From: Euryarchaeota archaeon UBA623
Lineage (GTDB): Archaea; Thermoplasmatota; Poseidoniia; Poseidoniales; Thalassarchaeaceae
Assembly: GCA_002505325.1 (NCBI GenBank)
Contig: DAUV01000082.1
Coordinates: forward strand, 1-8,210
DNA length: 8,210 nt
Reading direction: 5' to 3'
Shown here: positions 6,701-8,210 of the stretch, piece by piece
Layout of the letters: each line of letters opens with the position of its first letter
How positions within the stretch are numbered: the stretch's first letter is position 1
Translations under genes and position numbers: made by a program
The notes under the pieces: generated by a model
Told to the model about the DNA's origin: nothing
The model's input: the letters and a program-made list of their open reading frames with translations, nothing else
Database searches by the model: none

Positions 6701-8210
6701 GGTCATAACGAGCAATTCCAGTGTTCTCGAAGCCAAGGTACAGGATATCTCCAATTTTCACCGTTCGAGCCCTCTGAGTGCTGTCTCCAGCGGTCCATAC
6801 ATCAATCACTGAGCCGTTGAGTGTGTTAATGACAGCCGCGCCGTTGGAGGTGCCGGCATACAGGCGATCAGTGCCAATCTTGGCCACTGCAGCGACGAAG
6901 CGCGAAGGCATACCATCCTGATTGGAGATGCAATCCTGCAAATCATAGGTCCAATTCCAAATGCAAGCGCCTCGGTTGGTGCCAGCGTAAATCCCATTCG
7001 CATCGCTCGTGACATCATAGAAGACGTACGGGTCGTTACTCCATCCAGGAATCGCTGTGGGGAGAATCTGCCAGTTACCGCCATGCCACCGAGCAAGTCC
7101 CCCATTGCCACCGGCTCCGGTGTTGGAGACACTAGATCCGACCAGCAGGCCTCCGTTGTAGTCTATGTGCAGAGATAACACGTCGTCGTCGGGAAGATTG
7201 CCGGACTGCGTCCAGTGATCGGATATGTCACCGGTGAGTCGGTCGATGACGAGAATGCCGAATCCAGTGAGTCCTAGGTACATCGTATCGTCAACGACGG
7301 CTACCGGTGTGGCCTCTAGGTTGTCAGCCCCAAGAGACTGCCAAGAACCGAGGATGGAAACGTCATACAGGTTGACCCTCATCACGCCGGCATCAGGAGT
7401 AGCAATGTATGCGATACCATATCTTGTGGCAACTTCTATCACCATGTCGGAATCTAATCCGTCTTGAGTGGTCATAACCTCAATCAGAGTATTTGTCGAG
7501 GTGTTAATGAGTGAAATGCCGGATTCGTAGTGTCCGACAACTAGGGTGTTGGAGTTGCTGTCGAAAGATAGGCTGGACACATGTTCTGAACTGATTCCCG
7601 ATGCCGTTCCCTGAAAGTTTCCGTTATCGGCCTCTAGTCTCAGCAGTCCTGCTTCTAGAGTTCCCACCCAGACTATGCCTTGGTCATCTTGAACGATTGA
7701 TGTCACAGATGATGGGTTGTTGACGTAATCGGTTAGATCTATGGGCGCGCGCCAGACTTGGTCGGCCTCGTCGAACCTGTCAATGATATTGCTGCCACCT
7801 ATCCAAATCTCACCCTGCTCCCCATCATCTACGTGAGCAACCACTTCCATCTGCGAGGACGCGGGGCCACTCACCAGCACCATAGTGCCATCGAGTGTCT
7901 CACCCACTTGGCGGGCTAGTGTGCCCGAGCCGTCACTGACCATCATCAGACCTGAGATTGGACTCCTGAAGCCTAGCGAGGGCCATGCGATAATTGTCCT
8001 CCCAGTATTCAACAGACCCATGTCGGTAACCTGTCTCTGTGATCGAAACAGCAACGCTCCAGTATCATAGGCGTGAACAGTACTGCCAGCGAGTATGTGT
8101 AGCCAGTCCTCGGTCAGCGCGAGTCCCCGCACTACATTTGAGGAGAGCCAGTTGTTGGTAGACCACGTAGCTAGCCACGTATCGGCCACCATATCGTATC
8201 TGTTTACCCC
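798..8210 (-). CDS. Giant cell-surface protein: beta-propellers, FN3-like repeats, C-terminal membrane anchor and acidic tail (5' end outside window)
   Basis: Seen: an open frame of 2,470 codons plus TGA (798-800). The first in-frame ATG (8190-8192) is probably not the start, because the six codons before it read GVNRYD, which continues a propeller blade (compare GIARYD further on). The gene therefore begins beyond the right edge and no signal peptide can be checked. Residues are numbered from the first codon in the window. Layout: 1-1435 propeller blades; 1436-1583 beta-rich segment; 1584-2300 about six FN3-like domains; 2301-2325 Gly/Ser/Glu linker; 2326-2346 transmembrane helix; 2347-2470 acidic tail. 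RPR directly after the helix supports an inside C-terminus. About 25 N-X-S/T sequons and several close Cys pairs lie before the helix and none after it, which fits a secreted ectodomain. Known of such modules: propellers and FN3 domains bind ligands or space them from the cell. Inference: a surface adhesin, glycan- or particle-binding protein, or sensor. The substrate is unknown. No enzymatic domain was recognised. Confidence 0.93.
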   Translation of the reverse strand, partial: GVNRYDMVADTWLATWSTNNWLSSNVVRGLALTEDWLHILAGSTVHAYDTGALLFRSQRQVTDMGLLNTGRTIIAWPSLGFRSPISGLMMVSDGSGTLARQVGETLDGTMVLVSGPASSQMEVVAHVDDGEQGEIWIGGSNIIDRFDEADQVWRAPIDLTDYVNNPSSVTSIVQDDQGIVWVGTLEAGLLRLEADNGNFQGTASGISSEHVSSLSFDSNSNTLVVGHYESGISLINTSTNTLIEVMTTQDGLDSDMVIEVATRYGIAYIATPDAGVMRVNLYDVSILGSWQSLGADNLEATPVAVVDDTMYLGLTGFGILVIDRLTGDISDHWTQSGNLPDDDVLSLHIDYNGGLLVGSSVSNTGAGGNGGLARWHGGNWQILPTAIPGWSNDPYVFYDVTSDANGIYAGTNRGACIWNWTYDLQDCISNQDGMPSRFVAAVAKIGTDRLYAGTSNGAAVINTLNGSVIDVWTAGDSTQRARTVKIGDILYLGFENTGIARYDLVNQTWLQAWDGTQGYINDDDVTALVHGRNEGTMWAGGDFGLVLIDVVNDTVLKSWNRGANNDGPTLSNTPPADIVIIGDVLHYSLQRSNSWWNSNDDIIRIYLDNNTSLSTLNAGSKIGTVSVIHGIGAVGDELWIGVRPRSWNEGDGTIVRWNATAQEWSANLDTIGNVLRVNARFLGDCFPLDTHSCELWVAYGNSIMRRFGYTANQTLTLLDEWYDIEGPIRGMEEWNGTYVFASMNGILRFNPDNETWLSPWLEDDGLPSGSGEEFYSMEVVGNGLWLGSYGGGNSGSEIMLLDGSTDNWTTWNLGTGDIPGGYPADIEVCNDVIHFMIGRVSWWGNQGGIARFDMADWDSDGITNEWIAPMTEGNQGLSDNDPRAAACDEQNDVLYIGFDTEGIGFDRYNYNTDLFMQTLDSRDGISEDRIFPGGMLHHNNVLLAAHQYDNTGGISRLITSGTSTANGQILDPGMDGCSIERAPSSTTPVYAIGRSGQTTGLNRVDRLDSTGLIASGYDELAGLTSGRVVEFESNETHVWVALTSDTNGYYASSVLQGELLANGSVRWEFGYNANQDVINSLKLDGEELWVSTAGRGLWSIDLTNRIFAPTPAALHAQMDEMVLEDDGTMYVGLMGNQGSAAGYQTFNTNTRSWGHGSLIAGLPSNTVRDFLEYGDHIMVATYGGIGLWNTTRDDWDDPITTIDGLPTPIIEHLFTIGSSNQTTSIQGNGTVLAGGAAGLTVLDRDNLSVLDTLDFGDGLIGNMVSGIAFAEATSRLVVNPDGSSTVLHHDAALFISHNGQGSTRPGVAAWDIATDMANGTYQIDMIPSNDVRAIVTDDWGVHIATDSEPLVHWNATMMEMESGLGRNTLLTWPPFQMVSDGDYIAVVSPRGIDVVRSGGDHSRVTSEIVPGISAAFLDNSGLYVVAEDGLHIFEPVESLRELERGHQRRADPLIALYAGNSWDITDTTHPGMSTVLITDENPIIIPQSNEMWIPGKLPLYTGALTLSAPQSGAWVQAESRFLNYSGMWDLAAMNPLIESSFQAAVSNLAPGSSSAQLHIQMQSPQNGSLQVRITYDWQRVEVPTEMTSFLDRPNDGGGVLEASWLPAEDAAWNAYRLYVWDSTDDPDWEITQDKLSDFSTYIEIPFWSQTTATITTADWEGTEAPLAEDREYRAAIAIAYADGSVGLPMSWPNSATPTDEVPFPPDWLGAEPISGGSAGTIYAEWSACTELDPDRTRIWAVQHPISNAIALNDEIDVAYGAGNSTVLQLEPGKTYWLAATCVDEAGQFDAANATVFGPVVTAGGLDDGIPPAPITDTSAVDAPDDEGGRIIVTWTPNDEEDCIYQTVYVLPASGFQPPSTVDGWPVAAYVTDCTTGEIVIDSMGESSLENGVAYWIGVVAVDDWGNENLDDVLVVDATPIANILGQGQPPPRVEGLSAWDHPGDDGTAIDIVWNRSLAADFSHYVIWVSDYPLNDLTEIWAKHPNPADLNYHCSDDPASCGLIEIDQRQIGGALQLQITVTTALYGSTVETLSSQPIVPSIPLYVTITTHDIVGNVYLTGMEEHMVLVSPLDNRGDISPPNRLGKPILEDRSPDNGDAMFVTFPESEASDIGEYWIYAAAGAPFDSIGNMEPAIVVSREAQMPILLETLSAGQSLAPSVPIWVVVVPVDSSGNYWDSNLQAEMISLVDENSLDPGLHLAEITGIRANWNPSGDHVEIRWDDSNDPQIESYLVFISLEPFEITSEATRVGLIEDPTTMMILSDIEGEAVDNAATHWLAIVGFDGEVHRLAVDPLEVRPWSEASFGSSEVGEGGAGESWYDQLMSGDMNTLIAMVSAVMILIGALMVIRPRQQAAPEPWEMGALEVELEEQMAREAAGLTDEDFEDDLMVDDEGPSFSSTQDAELEDKADTDAPDASEAVIDELLGVGPDDTDIDDLDDMADDLDFDDLDDMAEGLNEEDEDVDPSFLDDML
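801..1172 (-). other. Acidic cytoplasmic tail (residues 2347-2470)
   Basis: By my count 49 of 124 residues are Asp or Glu and only 4 are Arg or Lys. A short potential amphipathic helix (EMGALEVELEEQMAREAAGL) comes first, then low-complexity acidic sequence. The last part contains repeated D-D-L-D-D-M motifs, ending in PSFLDDML. No enzymatic or DNA-binding domain was recognised. The regular Leu/Met/Phe spacing inside the acid runs looks more like short linear binding motifs than a plain charge spacer, which is inference. Confidence 0.8.
856..914 (-). repeat. Two-copy direct repeat of 23 bp, period 36 bp, in the acidic tail
   Basis: The 23 bases at 856-878 and at 892-914 are identical on reading. 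The offset of 36 bases equals 12 codons, so the protein repeats DDLDDMA with a 12-residue period (DDLDDMADDLDF then DDLDDMAEGL). A tandem in-frame duplication explains this better than convergence, because synonymous positions also match. Confidence 0.85.
1173..1235 (-). other. C-terminal transmembrane helix (residues 2326-2346)
   Basis: Twenty-one residues beginning MNTLIAMV and ending GALMVI contain no charge. They follow a Gly/Ser/Glu-rich flexible linker and are followed directly by RPRQQ. Arg on the C-terminal side satisfies the positive-inside rule, so the large N-terminal part is outside and the tail is inside. It is the only strongly hydrophobic span in the visible protein. Confidence 0.9.
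1311..3461 (-). other. About six tandem fibronectin-III-like domains (residues 1584-2300)
   Basis: Approximate domains are 1584-1700, 1701-1807, 1808-1927, 1928-2076, 2077-2195 and 2196-2300. Each opens with a Pro-containing linker (VPFPPDW, GIPPAPI, QPPPRVEG, ISPPNRLG). An early strand with a conserved Trp or Phe follows (LEASWLP, IYAEWSA, IIVTWTP, IDIVWNR, MFVTFPE, VEIRWDD). A middle Y-x-hydrophobic strand comes next (YRLYVWD, YVIWVSD, YWIYAAA, YLVFISL), then a late strand of the form W/Y-hydrophobic-hydrophobic-V/A-x-D-x-x-G (YWIGVVAVDDWGN, IWVVVVPVDSSGN). This is the FN3 pattern in strands B, C and F. The fourth copy is longer and has an HCSDDPASC insert that may be disulfide-bonded. The role is probably a stalk holding the propellers off the membrane. 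Confidence 0.75.
3462..3905 (-). other. Unassigned beta-rich segment between the propellers and FN3 domains (residues 1436-1583)
   Basis: The blade pattern stops after GLHIFEP. A charged stretch (ESLRELERGHQRRADP) follows, then about 130 residues of alternating hydrophobic strands (TVLITDE, PIIIP, LPLYTGALTLSAP, AQLHIQMQS, SLQVRITYDW) ending at VEVP. The strand spacing suggests a beta-sandwich rather than another propeller blade, and the segment lacks the FN3 pattern that begins after it. I do not recognise its family. It may be a ligand-binding or spacer domain. Confidence 0.5.
3906..8210 (-). other. Reg_prop-like beta-propeller region (about 30 blades, residues 1-1435)
   Basis: Blades recur every 40-60 residues. 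Many carry a turn such as GLPSNTV, NLPDDDV, GMPSRFV, GLDSDMV or GISSEHV, then a strand, then a core strand of the form hydrophobic-W/Y-hydrophobic-G-T/S (IWIGGS, VWVGTL, LYAGTS, LYLGFE, LWIGVR, LWLGSY, LYIGFD, LWVSTA, MYVGLM), then G-hydrophobic-x-R-Y/F/W-D and a closing W. This is the pattern of the two-component regulator propeller family, known best from the periplasmic part of hybrid sensor kinases. By eye there are about 30 core strands, enough for about four seven-bladed propellers, but the boundaries between propellers cannot be set without a structure model. Repeats are divergent and none is near-identical at the DNA level, so the amplification is old. Close Cys pairs (for example GAC...QDC and GDC...HSC) could form disulfides across blade hairpins. 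Confidence 0.85.
5613..5645 (-). other. Putative calcium-binding Asp-rich loop inside a propeller blade (DWDSDGITNEW)
   Basis: Residues 856-866 read DWDSDGITNEW, between a GGIARFD strand and the next LYIGFD core strand. It matches the DxDxDGxxNxxE/W calcium loop found in thrombospondin type-3 and dockerin-like repeats of secreted microbial proteins, with Asp at loop positions 1, 3 and 5 and Glu near the end. It is a single copy embedded in a blade rather than in a tandem array. Calcium binding is inferred from the motif alone. Confidence 0.5.

Noticed and set aside
7744..7753. Palindrome GGCGCGCGCC as a regulatory site
   Set aside because: It sits in the coding sequence (WRAPID codons) far from any gene start. 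A 10-bp GC-only palindrome can arise by chance.
8190..8192. ATG as the start of the giant gene
   Set aside because: The frame stays open to the window edge, and the codons before it (GVNRYD) complete a blade motif, so this Met is internal.
798..8210. Possible CRISPR or long DNA tandem repeats in the propeller region
   Set aside because: The periodicity is at protein level, with blades of variable length. No repeated DNA unit with regular spacers was seen.

Overview
The window holds two protein-coding genes, both on the minus strand and both cut by a window edge. They are separated by 41 bases. Base composition is moderate (roughly mid-50s % GC by eye). The encoded proteins are rich in Asp and Glu. 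The combination of a giant secreted repeat protein, a single C-terminal membrane anchor and a short acidic cytoplasmic tail, next to a small PLP-enzyme gene with no Shine-Dalgarno at its start, resembles marine planktonic Euryarchaeota (Marine Group II / Poseidoniales). That assignment is inference from protein style. There is no rRNA or other marker here to prove it.

Reading in the direction of transcription (right to left), bases 8210 to 798 are one uninterrupted reading frame of at least 2,470 residues whose N-terminus lies beyond the right edge. About the first 1,435 residues in the window are beta-propeller blades of the two-component-regulator propeller type (Reg_prop-like), about 30 of them. 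A roughly 150-residue beta-rich segment of unknown family follows, then about six fibronectin-III-like domains, one transmembrane helix, and a 124-residue, very acidic tail that ends in a tandem 12-residue repeat. The layout predicts a huge cell-surface protein with its binding or sensing part outside and a small acidic tail inside.

After a 41-base gap with no visible terminator, bases 756 to 1 encode most of a class-IV aminotransferase-fold PLP enzyme (IlvE / D-amino-acid transaminase / aminodeoxychorismate lyase group). Its stop codon is just past the left edge. It keeps the Schiff-base lysine and a phosphate-binding HxxR motif. It lacks the usual N-terminal strand region and has unusual residues at several active-site positions. 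The two genes could share a transcript, but their functions show no obvious link.

I found no RNA gene, CRISPR array, insertion sequence, attachment site or origin. No stretch longer than 41 bases is non-coding.
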